A DNA stretch of 64,000 nt from Miltoncostaea sp963770865 (GCA_963770865.1 CAVYRD010000009.1:1-64000); one strand, 5' to 3'; counted from the stretch's first letter, positions 26,656 through 36,247 are shown. Numbers and translations: made by a program. The notes: a model not told the origin generated them from the letters alone.

Positions 26656-27762
26656 AGGCGATCCTCAGTCGCCCCTGGGTCTCCGGACCACTTCGCGGCC
26701 CCCTGTTGGAGGCGTCGGCGGCCGCGGGCAGTCTGCCCGCCGATCAAGCCGGGGCCCCTAAGCCCTCCTCGCGGTCGCCCGGCACCGCCCCGTTGCCTGG
26801 CACGCATCCCAGCAAGGCTGCGACGGCGGCTGCTTCGACCGAGCTGTTGACGCAGTCGGGTCGAACGACCCGGAAGAAGATGGCCCGAAATCCCGCTCCA
26901 CAAACGGAAGCCCGGCGAGCGGCCTGCGATCGCTGACCCCCTCAGGCTGAGGGGTCGCCCGGCGGACCAGCGCGGACGACCCCTCGGACCACCTCGGTCG
27001 GTGCCCTGCGCTCGGCGGCCTCGTCTCCGGGCGCCGGCGCGGGCACCTGCTTTCGTGAGTGCGGACGGATGCTCCCGCTCAGGTGGAGGAACCGCCCGGT
27101 ATGGCCGCATCCATAGGCCTCATCTCCCTGCGGCCACCGCGCCCGGGCGGGCGCGGTGCAGTTGGTCGCCTAGTGGGAAACGGCCAGCGCTGGTGCGCCG
27201 CTTCACGGCGCGCGTTGGGAGGGTGGGCGTGGCCCGGATGTCGTTCCGGGCGCCCGCTCCGGTAAGCCACGGGGCGCCGTGTGGCGACTCCGTCTCGCTC
27301 CCCGGGCCTGCGGCCCGACAGGAGGCGGGTGCGTGGCTGGCCTGCTGGCGCCGATGCATCCCGATCACGTTCTCGATCCCACGGTGCGAGCGTGCAAGCG
27401 CCGGACCCGGTGGCCCGACCGCGCTCACGCCCGTAGCACCACAGTGGCCCCCTGCCCCGCGCGATACAAGGCCCGGCGCGCTTTGCCCTGCCTCCTGCGA
27501 CACGCAGGCGTGGCGTGGGCGCAGCGTGCGCCGACCGGCGGCCGCCTGGCATGACGGCCGCAGACTCCGATGGGCGCCGCAGATCCCGATGAACTCCCGC
27601 GCCCCCCGGCGGCGCCCAGACGCGGTCGGTCGCAGAAAGGGAGTACCGTCTCTTTGAGACTTCGCCGCCCGGACTGATGAGGCCCCGGTGGGAGGGGATT
27701 GTCGCCGGCTGGCTCCTCCTTGCTACTCGCCCGCCACGTTCGGCCGGCAGAAGCGGGGCCCT
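26656..27762. other. 1.1-kb low-coding region with a short dispersed repeat
   Basis: None of the open frames here has recognisable domains or a supported start. The only structured element is a 49-base repeat at 27343-27391 whose partner is at 36248-36295. The region is GC-rich and may be decayed coding DNA. Confidence 0.5.
27343..27391. repeat. dispersed repeat, copy 1
   Basis: This stretch shares TGCATCCCGATCACG and CGATCCCACGGTGCGAGC, in order and nearly in register, with 36248-36295; it differs by a few substitutions and a small gap. Both copies lie outside confident genes. Confidence 0.7.
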
Positions 27763-28308
27763 GTGGCCATCGATCTCCACCCCGACCGCGAGCGCCTCGC
27801 AGGGGTCCCCTCGCACGCGCCCCCGGCACGACCCCCGCCCCGGACCGGTCGGCGGCGGCGCAAGTCGCCGGCGCCCACCTGGGAGGTGATCCTGCTTCGG
27901 CGCCCGCCCGGCAGCGGTCGAGCCCGAGTGATGGGTCGCGTGCGCTTTCGCGCCCCCGCCGTCGCCCGGGCCCGCGAGCTGGCGCAGGCCGCGCTCGCGG
28001 AGCGCTCAGGCGTGGAGCCGGGCTGGTCGCTCGGACTCCTGCGAGCGCTCACGCCGAATGCCCCCGGCACGCACCCGTACGTCGTGACCTTCGCGCTCTG
28101 GGAGGCCTGCGGAGAGCGCTTCATCCGGCGCGACGTGCACGAGCGCGAGGTCTGGGCGACCGACGCCGCCAGCGCGCGCCGCCTGGTCGCTCAGCAGGTC
28201 CAGGCCCTGCCCGACTACGTGCCTGCCTGGCGCGTCCGGCAGGTGATGTGGCGGGGCGCGCCACGCCGCCCGCCAGCCGCACGCCTCCCCGGCGCGGGAG
28301 GGCCCTGA
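27763..28308 (+). CDS. hypothetical protein
   Basis: The protein has 181 residues from GTG 27763. The first ~45 residues are Pro/Arg-rich, then 'TWEVILLRRPPGSGRARVMG' begins a globular part that includes 'PYVVTFALWEACGERFIRRD' and 'AQQVQALPDYVPAWRVRQV'. Codon composition is coding-like. No family is recognised and the start is uncertain, with only a weak ribosome binding site. Confidence 0.55.
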   Translation: MAIDLHPDRERLAGVPSHAPPARPPPRTGRRRRKSPAPTWEVILLRRPPGSGRARVMGRVRFRAPAVARARELAQAALAERSGVEPGWSLGLLRALTPNAPGTHPYVVTFALWEACGERFIRRDVHEREVWATDAASARRLVAQQVQALPDYVPAWRVRQVMWRGAPRRPPAARLPGAGGP

Positions 28309-28455
28309 GGGGCGCTGCGTTAGAGGAGGGCTCGGGCATCCCGAGGGCCCTCTCGGCGAGGGGACACGACGCGGCTCGGACCCCGCTTGGCGACTTCGAT
28401 CTCTTCTCTGTGCGTCGTCCGCCTGACGTTTTCCTGGCGGGGGTGACCGCCGGGA

Positions 28456-28863
28456 CTAGGCGTCGAGCCCGAAGTAGTCCGTGAGCCCCATCTGGCGAAG
28501 CATCCTCATCGGCTCATCCGGCACGTTGGCCAGCTCAAAGCGAGAGCCGTTTGCGGCCAGCGCCTGCGCGACCTGGATCAACTGTCCGACGGCGGGCCCG
28601 TCGATGAAGGTTACGGCGCTCATATCGAGTACGAGGTGATCGCCCTCACCCACCCCGGCGATGTCGATGAGGCGCTCGTGGAGCGCCTCTGCATTTGTCC
28701 TGTCGATCTCGCCGTCGAGGGCGTAGACCGCCCTGCGGTCGAGGTGCTGAAGCACCCCCCTCAGTCCCCCGCCGAGCGATGTGGGGTCGGGGATGCCGCC
28801 CTTGTTCGTCCCATCGGACGCTCCGCCGGAGCCCGGCTCGTCGCGGTGATCGACCGACATCAT
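28456..28863 (-). CDS. STAS-domain protein (anti-sigma factor antagonist-like)
   Basis: The protein has 135 residues from ATG 28863 (AGGA eight bases upstream). The STAS domain covers residues ~45-130: 'RRAVYALDGEIDRTNAEALH', 'DHLVLDMSAVTFIDGPAVGQ' and 'LRQMGLTDYFGLDA'. In classic SpoIIAA/RsbV proteins the segment after 'IDS' carries the phosphorylated Ser. Here it reads 'IDGPAVG', with no Ser/Thr, so regulation by phosphorylation may be lost or different. No partner anti-sigma kinase is adjacent. Confidence 0.82.
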   Translation of the reverse strand: MMSVDHRDEPGSGGASDGTNKGGIPDPTSLGGGLRGVLQHLDRRAVYALDGEIDRTNAEALHERLIDIAGVGEGDHLVLDMSAVTFIDGPAVGQLIQVAQALAANGSRFELANVPDEPMRMLRQMGLTDYFGLDA

Positions 28864-29029
28864 CGGCACGTCCTTTCGCACGGTTGCCGAACTGTCGAGG
28901 CTACGAGGGGTCCGGCCTCACGCGCGACGGGGATCCCCCTCTCGTGGTCTTCGGGTTTCTTCGCACTACCAACGCCGCCAGCCGGCGAGGGTCCTAGGCC
29001 TCTCCAGCGCCGCCAGCCACTCCCGCACG

Positions 29030-29330
29030 CGCTCCAAGTCCGGCCCTGGCAGCCGGCGCCGCGCCGTCGCCGATGCGCTGGCCGCCTGCGCCGGGCGGGT
29101 CTCGGTCCAGTTCATCGGCTTCGACGGCCTTGAAGGCGGTCAACGAGCGATCGGCTAAGAGGTGGCGACGCGGTGATCGGCGCCGTCGGAGGCCCTCTCG
29201 GTGGGGTCGCCGACGTAATCCCATCCCCGGGCCTTGGGTGGGGACGAGTTCGTGATCGTCCTGCCCGATGCCGACCAGTCGAGCGCAGCGGCCGCTGCCG
29301 CGCTTCTCACCGTGCGCTGGACGCACTCAT
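29030..29330 (+). pseudogene. decayed GGDEF (diguanylate cyclase) domain
   Basis: Homology is spread over several frames. 'RRAVADALAACAGRVSVQFI' near 29057 matches the domain start, 'LKAVNER' near 29130 the metal-binding 'D-LKAVND' region, and 'ALGGDEFVIVLPDAD' at about 29231-29275 the catalytic GGDEF loop. At least two frame changes and an in-frame stop separate them. No full-length frame exists, so this is a pseudogene of a c-di-GMP synthase rather than one sequencing error. Confidence 0.68.
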
Positions 29331-29427
29331 GACGCCGCCCCTGGCTCGGCCTACTTCCGCGGGGCGGCTGGGCGACTCGAACGGGACGCCGAGGCGACGA
29401 TCGGTCTCCCCAGGGTCGGTCGCTCGC

Positions 29428-29895
29428 TCAGTGCTTGGTCAAGTCGTGCTCGGGTACTCCGGGGCTTCCCGCACCCTCGGGTCCCCTCCCTGTCGCCGTC
29501 TCGATCTCCTGCTCCACCCGTCCGTCTTCGCGTGCGAGGGTGAGAAGCGCGCCGAGGACGGCCGTGATGAGCGCACCGCCCACCGCCAGCACCACCACGT
29601 AGCCGACGGTCCCGTAGACGCCGCTCGTCTCGAAGGGGCCCGGCGCGAGGCTCAGCACGAGGCCAAGGACCGCGCCGGCGAGTGCTCCGGCGCACGCGAA
29701 CCCGATGAGGGCCCGGCGCAGCGTGCGGTTGAGCCCACGCCGGGAACTCGGATCGGCCGATCCGCCGCGTTCGGCCCCGACCGCCTCGACCGAATCCATG
29801 ATGCGGCCTACCGTCTCCTCACGCGTCTCTGCGTGCGGCTGGGTCGGTCGGTCCTGCTGGACGCTGTGGTACTGCAATTCCGGGTGCTCGCGCAT
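29428..29895 (-). CDS. hypothetical protein with two membrane segments
   Basis: The protein has 155 residues. A hydrophilic N-terminus of ~60 residues is followed by two hydrophobic helices ('ALIGFACAGALAGAVLGLVL' and 'GYVVVLAVGGALITAVLGAL') and an acidic, Gly-rich tail. This suggests an inner-membrane protein with both ends cytosolic. No family is recognised and neighbours give no clue. Confidence 0.7.
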   Translation of the reverse strand: MREHPELQYHSVQQDRPTQPHAETREETVGRIMDSVEAVGAERGGSADPSSRRGLNRTLRRALIGFACAGALAGAVLGLVLSLAPGPFETSGVYGTVGYVVVLAVGGALITAVLGALLTLAREDGRVEQEIETATGRGPEGAGSPGVPEHDLTKH

Positions 29896-30135
29896 CGGAT
29901 CTCCGATTGTCGGTACGACTCACGGTACTCCGGATGTCCATGAGCCCTGCCGCGGTTACGCATGACCGAGTTGGCTCCGCTATGCGTGATCGCCTCCGCG
30001 AGTGAGGTCCGGGCGCAGGGCGCTATTTCGCGCGTGATTCGGACGTATCTCGCGTCCGCAGACCCCGGTAGACGCGCCGAGCTGGCGCGTGGCCCAGGCG
30101 TGGTTCAGCTCGCTGCGGGCCCCAGGAGGCCGAGG

Positions 30136-30999
30136 ATGAGGGTCCGCGACGCCGACGAGGACGCCGCCCTCGCTCGCGGCCGCGGTAGGAGTGTCACTGT
30201 GGGGTATTCGCCCCGAGCGCTGAGCCACCGGAATCGCGTGCTCCAGATCGGCCCACACCTCTCTGACCAGCGCCGCCGCCTAGGCCTGACCCTGGCCGAG
30301 TGCGAGTCGGCGACCAAGATCCGGGCGAAGTACCTGGGGGCGCTCGAGGAGGACCGGCCCGGCGACCTCCCCGACCCGGTCTACGTCCGCATCTTCCTGC
30401 GCGGCTACGCGACCTTCCTCGGCCTGGACGCCAGGGCGCTCCTGGCCGAGTTCGACGAGCGCCACGGCGGCCGCGGGCTGCGGGACCAGCACCAGCTGGT
30501 GTCGCTGGAGCCCCCCGAGCCGGGCCGGATTCCGGGACTGCGCCGGTGGCTCGTGAGGCCGCGACGGCGCTCGCTGCGTCGCGAGGCGGGCTGGTTGGCC
30601 GTCGGATTCGCCGTTGCCATCGCGATGCTCGTCTGGCTGAGCGGGCGCGGCGGGTCGCCGCCGCCGGCCCCCAAGCCCTCCACCGTCCCGCCGGCCGCGG
30701 CGCGCGCCGCCCGCCCGCCGAGGCACGCCGCCGCCGCGGCGGTCCGGCTGACCCTGACCGGCGCAGGGACCGGCGGGTCGTACGTCCGGGTGCAGCGTGG
30801 CGGCGCGACCGGAGCCGTGGTCTTCGAGGGCACCCTTCCCCCGGGTGTGAGCGTGCGCATTCTGGTCTCGCGGTCCCTCTGGATGCGCGCTGGCCGGCCA
30901 GCAGATCTGCGTGTCCTGCTCGGGGGGCGCTCGATCCCGCTCACGGGAGCCGCGGGCGACTTCACCGTCACCCGGACCGGCGTCACCACGGCGAGATGA
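30136..30999 (+). CDS. RodZ-like helix-turn-helix membrane protein
   Basis: The ATG at 30136 has AGGAGG six bases upstream, so it is preferred over earlier in-frame starts; the product is 287 residues. A RodZ/XRE-type helix-turn-helix covers residues ~38-105 ('LTLAECESATKIRAKYLGAL', 'YVRIFLRGYATFLGLDA'). One membrane helix follows at ~152-171, then a Pro/Ala-rich periplasmic linker and a small beta domain ('SYVRVQRGGATGAVVFEGTL'). RodZ links MreB to the wall machinery. Actinobacterial homologues without rod genes nearby are of unclear function. Confidence 0.78.
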   Translation: MRVRDADEDAALARGRGRSVTVGYSPRALSHRNRVLQIGPHLSDQRRRLGLTLAECESATKIRAKYLGALEEDRPGDLPDPVYVRIFLRGYATFLGLDARALLAEFDERHGGRGLRDQHQLVSLEPPEPGRIPGLRRWLVRPRRRSLRREAGWLAVGFAVAIAMLVWLSGRGGSPPPAPKPSTVPPAAARAARPPRHAAAAAVRLTLTGAGTGGSYVRVQRGGATGAVVFEGTLPPGVSVRILVSRSLWMRAGRPADLRVLLGGRSIPLTGAAGDFTVTRTGVTTAR

Positions 31000-31010
31000 G
31001 GCGGCCACCC

Positions 31011-31086
31011 TGATGCCCCCAACGGGATTCGAGCCCGTGCCGCCTCCGTGAAAGGACGTAGGCGTCTACGCCAGAAGCGGCCCGGG
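31011..31086 (-). tRNA. tRNA-Glu(UUC)-like sequence, 5' half degenerate
   Basis: Read on the minus strand, the 3' half looks like tRNA-Glu: anticodon loop CTTTCAC (anticodon UUC), T-arm ACGGG-CTCGAAT-CCCGT, and acceptor strand TGGGGGC plus A. The 5' acceptor strand (GCCCGGG) pairs only in part and the anticodon stem has mismatches. No CCA is encoded. It could be a decayed tRNA or the 3' fragment left at an attachment site of an integrated element. A working tRNA is possible but less likely. Confidence 0.4.
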
Positions 31087-31090
31087 CATC

Positions 31091-31614
31091 GGGACCTCAC
31101 GCCGCTCGACGGGCCTGCGCGGGGGGCGCGCCTCGGGGCACCCGCTCGCGGGATCTTCTCGCCAGAGAACGGCGACGTGAAGGACCGAGTCGGCGACGAC
31201 GAGGTTCAGGTGCGGCTGCGATGGCGCCTGGGCCTCATCGTCTCCGGCGTGCCACTCACCGCGAACGAATTCCGCCTCCCTGACGGCCAGGAAGCATCGG
31301 GGCCCTCCTGGCGTCGAGTCGAGCCCCACGATGCCAGGGTTCGCGACCAGGACGGAGGATCTGAGCTCGCGAAGGACCCTTCGCCCGCCTCGTCGACGAC
31401 GTCCCGCTGCGGATCGCGGTCGGGATGCTCATCCGGGTGGCTCCTTATGACCACCTCACCCCGTGAGCGTCTCTCGACCGGCATGGCCGATGTCCCGCTG
31501 GCCGCTCATCTGCGCTCGCTCCTTCTCCAAGCGGACGACGCGCTGTCGGGTCTCGCGCTCCTGCGCCTCGGCCCCTTGCGCAGCGGCGGGCACACGAGGT
31601 CGTAGTCTCTGGAT
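31091..31614. other. intergenic region before the phosphoglucomutase gene
   Basis: No recognised gene lies here. A minus-strand frame reading 'HLNLVVADSVLHVAVLWRE' and a 52-codon plus-strand frame (31447-31605, 'MADVPLAAHLRSLLLQADDA') look protein-like but lack good ribosome binding sites and homology that I know. It may contain degraded genes next to the tRNA-like sequence. Confidence 0.4.
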
Positions 31615-32358
31615 GTGCTCGGCTTACCTGACACGATCCGTGCGTGCCTCTTTGACCTGGACGGCGTGCTGACGCAGACGGCGACCGTGCACGCCGAAGC
31701 CTGGAAGTGCATGTTCGACGCGTACCTGCGGGAGCGGGCCACCCGGACCGACGAGCCGTTCGTACCCTTCGACGCGGTGGACGACTACGACCGGTTCGTC
31801 GACGGCAAGCCGCGCCTCGATGGCGTACGGGCGTTCCTGGCCTCGCGCGCGATCGAGTTGCCGGCGGGTGGCCCGGACGACCCACCCGCAGCCGAGACGA
31901 TCGCCGCTCTGGGCGCGCGCAAGAACACGCTCGTGCTTCGGCTCATCCACGAGCGGGGCGTCACACCGTACGAGGGGTCGGTGCGCTTCGTGCGGGCGGC
32001 GCGTGCGGCCGGGCTTCGGAGCGCGGTCGTCTCGTCGAGCACCAACTGCCGTGAGGTGCTCATCGCCGCCGGGATCGAGGGCCTCTTCGAGGAGCGCATC
32101 GACGGTCTGGTGGTCGAGCGCCGGCATCTTCGGGGCAAGCCGGCGCCGGACACCTTCATCGCCGCTGCCCGGGCGCTGGATATCCCGCCGGTTCGGGCGG
32201 CGGTGTTCGAGGACGCCCTGGCGGGCGTCGCGGCAGGCCGCGCGGGCGACTTCGGCTGGGTCGTCGGCGTCGATCGCGTGGGCCAGGCCGAGGCCCTGCG
32301 GGCCCACGGCGCCGACCTCGTCGTCCGGGACCTCGCCGACCTGCTCGAGCGGCCGTGA
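31615..32358 (+). CDS. beta-phosphoglucomutase-like HAD hydrolase
   Basis: The protein has 247 residues. HAD motif I is 'CLFDLDGVLTQTATVHAEAW' with the two catalytic aspartates. Motif II Ser lies in 'SAVVSSSTNCREVL', and motifs III/IV in 'RGKPAPDTF' and 'AAVFEDALAGV'. It overlaps the GH65 phosphorylase start (GTGA). The phosphorylase would release beta-glucose 1-phosphate from a disaccharide, and this enzyme would convert it to glucose 6-phosphate. Confidence 0.88.
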   Translation: MLGLPDTIRACLFDLDGVLTQTATVHAEAWKCMFDAYLRERATRTDEPFVPFDAVDDYDRFVDGKPRLDGVRAFLASRAIELPAGGPDDPPAAETIAALGARKNTLVLRLIHERGVTPYEGSVRFVRAARAAGLRSAVVSSSTNCREVLIAAGIEGLFEERIDGLVVERRHLRGKPAPDTFIAAARALDIPPVRAAVFEDALAGVAAGRAGDFGWVVGVDRVGQAEALRAHGADLVVRDLADLLERP

Positions 32359-34742
32359 TCGAGCACCCGGCGTTCGCGGTGGAGCCATGGGCGCTCCCCG
32401 AGACCCAGCTCGCGTTGGATGTGCTCGCGCAGACCGAGTCGCTCTTCGCCCTCTCCAACGGACACATCGGGCTCCGGGGGAACCTCGACGAGGGCGAGCC
32501 CCACGCTCTGCCCGGCACCTATCTGAGCGCCTTCTACGAGGTGCGCCCGCTCCCCGAGGCGGAAGGGGGCTTCGGGTATCCGGAGGCCGGTCAGGCGCTG
32601 GTCAACGTGACCGACGGCAAGATCATCCGACTGCTGGTCAACGACGAGCCCTTCGACGTCCGCTATGGGAAGCTGCGCCGCCACGAGCGCGTGCTCGACT
32701 TCCGCGCCGGCGTGCTGCGCCGCGTGGTCGAGTGGGAGTCTCCGACGGGGACGGCGGTGCGGATCACCTCGACGCGTCTCGTCTCGTTCACGCAGCGCGC
32801 GGTGGCGGCCATTCTGTGGGAGGTCGAGGCCCTCGAGACCGCGACGCGGGTCGTGGTTCAGTCCGAGATGGTCGCCAACGAGCCGCTCCCGCCGGGCAGC
32901 GAAGCCGATCCGCGGGCTGCGGCCGCGTTCGGCTCGCCGCTGCGCTCGGAGCATTTCGCGGATCACGAGGCGCGGGTGGTGCTGGTTCACTCCACGACCG
33001 CCAGCGGGCTGCGGATGGCCGCCGGGATGGATCACCTCATCGACGGGCCGCCGGGCATCCAGACGGCGACGGAGAGCTTCGGGGATCTGGGCCGCGTGAG
33101 CGTGACCGCGAACCTCGCCGCCGGCGAGCGCCTACGCGTGGTCAAGCTGCTGGCCTACGGGTGGTCCGGCGAGCGCTCCCTCCCCTCCGTGCGCGCGCAG
33201 GTGGAGGCCGCCCTCGCCGAGGCCAAGTACACCGGCTGGGACGGTCTCCTCGCGGCCCAGGAGGCATACCTGGACGACTTCTGGGCTCGCGCCGACGTCG
33301 AGCTCGACGGAGACGCCGAGGTGCAGCAGGCCATCCGCTTCGCCCTCTTCCACACTCTGCAGGCGGGCGCGCGCGCCGAACGCAGGGCGATTCCGGCCAA
33401 GGGCCTGACGGGACCCGGATACGACGGCCATGCCTTCTGGGACACGGAGGCCTTTGTCGTCCAGGTGCTCACCTACACGCTGCCCGAGGCTGCTGCCGAC
33501 GCGCTGCGCTGGCGGCACGCCACGCTCGGGCTCGCCCGGGAGCGTGCCGCCGCGCTCGGGCTCGCCGGCGCGGCGTTCCCCTGGCGGACCATTCGTGGCC
33601 AGGAGTGCTCGGGCTACTGGCCCGCCGGCACCGCGGCCTTCCACGTCGCCGCCGACATCGCCGGCGCGGTCGTTCGCTACCAGGCCGCAACCGAGGACGA
33701 GGCCTTCGGGCGCGAGATCGGCCTCGAGCTCCTCGTGGAGACCGCTCGGCTGTGGCGGTCGCTCGGTCACCACGACCTGCGCGGGCTGTTTCGCATCGAC
33801 GGCGTCACCGGCCCCGACGAGTACAGCGCGATCGCCGACAACAACGTCTACACGAACCTCATGGCCCAGCAGAACCTGCGCGCGGCCGCCGATGCCGTCG
33901 GCCACGATCCCACTCGTGCCGCCGAACTCGGGGTAGGCGCCGAGGAGGCGGCGGCCTGGAGGGATGCCGCTCAGGCGATGACCATCCCGTACGACGAGAG
34001 GCTCGGCGTTCACCCACAGGCCGAGGGGTTCACCAACCATGAACGCTGGGACTTCGAGCGCACGCCAGCCGAGCACTATCCGCTCCTGCTGCACGTCCCG
34101 TACTTCGACCTGTACCGCAAGCAGGTCGTCAAGCAGGCCGACCTCGTGCTGGCGCTACACCTGCGTGGGGATGCCTTCACCGCCGAGGAGAAGGCGCGCA
34201 ACTTCGCCTACTACGAATCCCTGACCGTGCGCGACTCGTCGCTCTCGGCCTTCACCCAGGCGGTCGTGGCCGTCGAGGTGGGACACCTCGAGCTCGCCTA
34301 CGACTACCTCGCCGAGGCCGCTCTGATGGACCTGGACAACCTCGAGCACAACACGCGTGACGGCCTGCACATCGCCTCACTGGCCGGATCATGGATCGCC
34401 GCCGTGGCCGGCTTCGGCGGCATGCGCCACCACGGCGAGGCGCTCAGCTTCACCCCGCGCCTGCCACCGGCGTTGGGACGCCTGGCCTTTCGGCTGTCGT
34501 TCCAGCGGCGGCGCCTGCTGGTCGAGGTTCGTCCCGCAGAGGCCTCCTACGTGCTGCTGGAGGGCGAGCCCCTCGCCATCAGCCACCATGGCGAGGGGCT
34601 CACGGTGAGCCGCCGGCACACCGAGATCCGCGCGATCCCCCGGCCGCCCGAGCTTCAGGCGCCCACGCAGCCGGCGGGAAGGGCACCGGCAGGCCGGCGC
34701 GCGCGCCGCGAGTCGCGCGGGGGTGAGACCGGAGAGCGCTGA
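32355..34742 (+). CDS. glycoside hydrolase family 65 disaccharide phosphorylase
   Basis: The protein has 795 residues, the normal GH65 length. It has an N-terminal beta-sandwich ('ALSNGHIGLRGNLDEG'), an (alpha/alpha)6 catalytic barrel with 'GYDGHAFWDTEAFV', 'ECSGYWPAGTAAFHVAADIA' and the general-acid Glu in 'GVTGPDEYSAIADNNVYTN', phosphate-binding 'HNTRDGLHIASLAG', and a C-terminal sheet. It phosphorolyses maltose, trehalose, kojibiose or a related glucoside; the exact substrate cannot be told. The last ~40 residues form an Arg/Gly/Pro-rich tail. It is coupled to the beta-phosphoglucomutase. Confidence 0.92.
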   Translation: MIEHPAFAVEPWALPETQLALDVLAQTESLFALSNGHIGLRGNLDEGEPHALPGTYLSAFYEVRPLPEAEGGFGYPEAGQALVNVTDGKIIRLLVNDEPFDVRYGKLRRHERVLDFRAGVLRRVVEWESPTGTAVRITSTRLVSFTQRAVAAILWEVEALETATRVVVQSEMVANEPLPPGSEADPRAAAAFGSPLRSEHFADHEARVVLVHSTTASGLRMAAGMDHLIDGPPGIQTATESFGDLGRVSVTANLAAGERLRVVKLLAYGWSGERSLPSVRAQVEAALAEAKYTGWDGLLAAQEAYLDDFWARADVELDGDAEVQQAIRFALFHTLQAGARAERRAIPAKGLTGPGYDGHAFWDTEAFVVQVLTYTLPEAAADALRWRHATLGLARERAAALGLAGAAFPWRTIRGQECSGYWPAGTAAFHVAADIAGAVVRYQAATEDEAFGREIGLELLVETARLWRSLGHHDLRGLFRIDGVTGPDEYSAIADNNVYTNLMAQQNLRAAADAVGHDPTRAAELGVGAEEAAAWRDAAQAMTIPYDERLGVHPQAEGFTNHERWDFERTPAEHYPLLLHVPYFDLYRKQVVKQADLVLALHLRGDAFTAEEKARNFAYYESLTVRDSSLSAFTQAVVAVEVGHLELAYDYLAEAALMDLDNLEHNTRDGLHIASLAGSWIAAVAGFGGMRHHGEALSFTPRLPPALGRLAFRLSFQRRRLLVEVRPAEASYVLLEGEPLAISHHGEGLTVSRRHTEIRAIPRPPELQAPTQPAGRAPAGRRARRESRGGETGER

Positions 34743-34899
34743 ACGAGCCTTCCATGGTCGTCTCTCGGTCACGCCACGAAGCGCGAGTCGCCCCCTCATC
34801 TCCGCAACGACGCGCCCCTGGGGGTGCTCACGACGTGCGGGGGCGCTGGGGCCACGGGAAGGCCGGCGTTAGGCTCGGGGTCACCGAGAGGAGGACGGT

Positions 34900-35247
34900 A
34901 TGAGCGACGATCGGCTCGACCTGTCGAAGGCCGCCCGCCTGATGCACGCGGCGCGCGCCGCCGCGACCGGACCTGCGGGGGAGATGCCCATCGGGGACGT
35001 CTACTTCGACATTCGACGCCAGGCGCGAGTGGTACTACCCGCCGCGCTCCACGAGGAGTTCGACGGGCTCTTTCCGTCCGCCCAGTCGGAGACCCCGGTC
35101 GGCGTTGAGCGCCTGAGCGCCCTTGCCGACTACCTGGAGGGAATCGTCCAACAGGCGACCGAGGACGCCGAGGACGCAGCCCGGGCAGAGGGCGAGGGAT
35201 ATCCCCTTGGGCGAGCAGACGATGAGGGCGATCCATCGCCGAGGTGA
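34900..35247 (+). CDS. small hypothetical protein
   Basis: The protein has 115 residues; the ATG follows GAGGAGG at good spacing. 'DLSKAARLMHAARAAATGPA' begins it, then 'GDVYFDIRRQARVVLPAALH' and an acidic C-terminus ('EDAEDAARAEGEGYPLGRAD'). It is soluble and probably helical. No family is recognised. Confidence 0.68.
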   Translation: MSDDRLDLSKAARLMHAARAAATGPAGEMPIGDVYFDIRRQARVVLPAALHEEFDGLFPSAQSETPVGVERLSALADYLEGIVQQATEDAEDAARAEGEGYPLGRADDEGDPSPR

Positions 35248-35454
35248 CGGATCGCCTTCCGGGGCCCTGCTCACCGAATCCCCGTCGTCGAGCGGTGATG
35301 GTCTCAGGCACTCGGGTAGGCGCGAGGTCGAGGGGACTCGTCCTTCGGGTGATCGCGCCAGGGGTGGGCTTGCTGCGGTCTGCCCCGAGACGACACGGAC
35401 GGCCGACGAGACCCGGCGCGCGGTTCTCGCGCCGGGCGCCAGGCGGCATGCGGC

Positions 35455-35955
35455 CTATCGGGCGGCGGAGGCCGCGGGCCGGCGCACGAGGAGCGTGAGA
35501 ACCGAGCCGCGCCCATCGCGCGTCTCCTTGCGGTCGGCGCGCCCGGCGAGGAGATCCATCAGCAGCTGGGGTGGCCCGTGGTCACTGAGGTGGAGAAGGC
35601 CCTCGCCCGGATTGAGCCGGGCCACGGCGGTCAACGGCACGACCAGGGAAAGGGGCGGGGGCAGGAGTCGGACGTCCAGGGGGGCTCTCCCGGCGCCGGC
35701 CTGCTCCGCTGGCGGCGGCTCCGGCGGTGCCCGCCAGATGAAGGCCTCCCAATCGTCGGGCGCGAAGGCGCAGGAGAGCATCCGCAGATCATCGCCGCCG
35801 AAGCGGGGACGGACCTCCGCGAGCTTCGGCTCGAGGTCCAGGCGCACGGCGAGCAACTCGCCGGGATCGAGGGTGCGCGCGACCCGCGCGACGCGGCCGA
35901 GATCGGCCTCGGCGTCGATCGACAGCTCCCCCAGGCGCATTCTCAGCACGACCAT
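35455..35955 (-). CDS. hypothetical protein, possibly DUF2249-like
   Basis: The protein has 166 residues from ATG 35955. The segments 'RVARTLDPGELLAVRLDLEP' and 'RLNPGEGLLHLSDHGPPQLL' with 'LLAGRADRKETRDGRG' resemble the 'PGE...SDHDP...L' pattern of TusA/DUF2249-type domains, possibly in two copies. This is a tentative match by eye. A decayed paralogue with an internal deletion lies at 38949-39150, so the gene belongs to a duplicated segment. The start has no strong ribosome binding site. Confidence 0.55.
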   Translation of the reverse strand: MVVLRMRLGELSIDAEADLGRVARVARTLDPGELLAVRLDLEPKLAEVRPRFGGDDLRMLSCAFAPDDWEAFIWRAPPEPPPAEQAGAGRAPLDVRLLPPPLSLVVPLTAVARLNPGEGLLHLSDHGPPQLLMDLLAGRADRKETRDGRGSVLTLLVRRPAASAAR

Positions 35956-36247
35956 GGCGCGCGGCCTCGTTCGGCCGGGGCGCAAAGGCCCAGCGTCGTC
36001 GTGACGCGACGTCTGAGCTCGCCATCCCTGGAGGCCTCCCGAGCCGGCGTCGCTCAGCTCGCCAAGGGGTTCGGGCGATCGCCCGACCGCGTGCGAGGGG
36101 TCGCGCGGCAAGATCACCGGCGCCCTCGCGGACACGCTCTCGTCGGTGCCGTTCGATCCGGCAACCTCGTTCTCGCCGCCGGCCCGAGCACGCGATGCGT
36201 GCGGTTCGCCGACGGCCCGCATGGCACCCACGCTCGAGGGGCCAACG

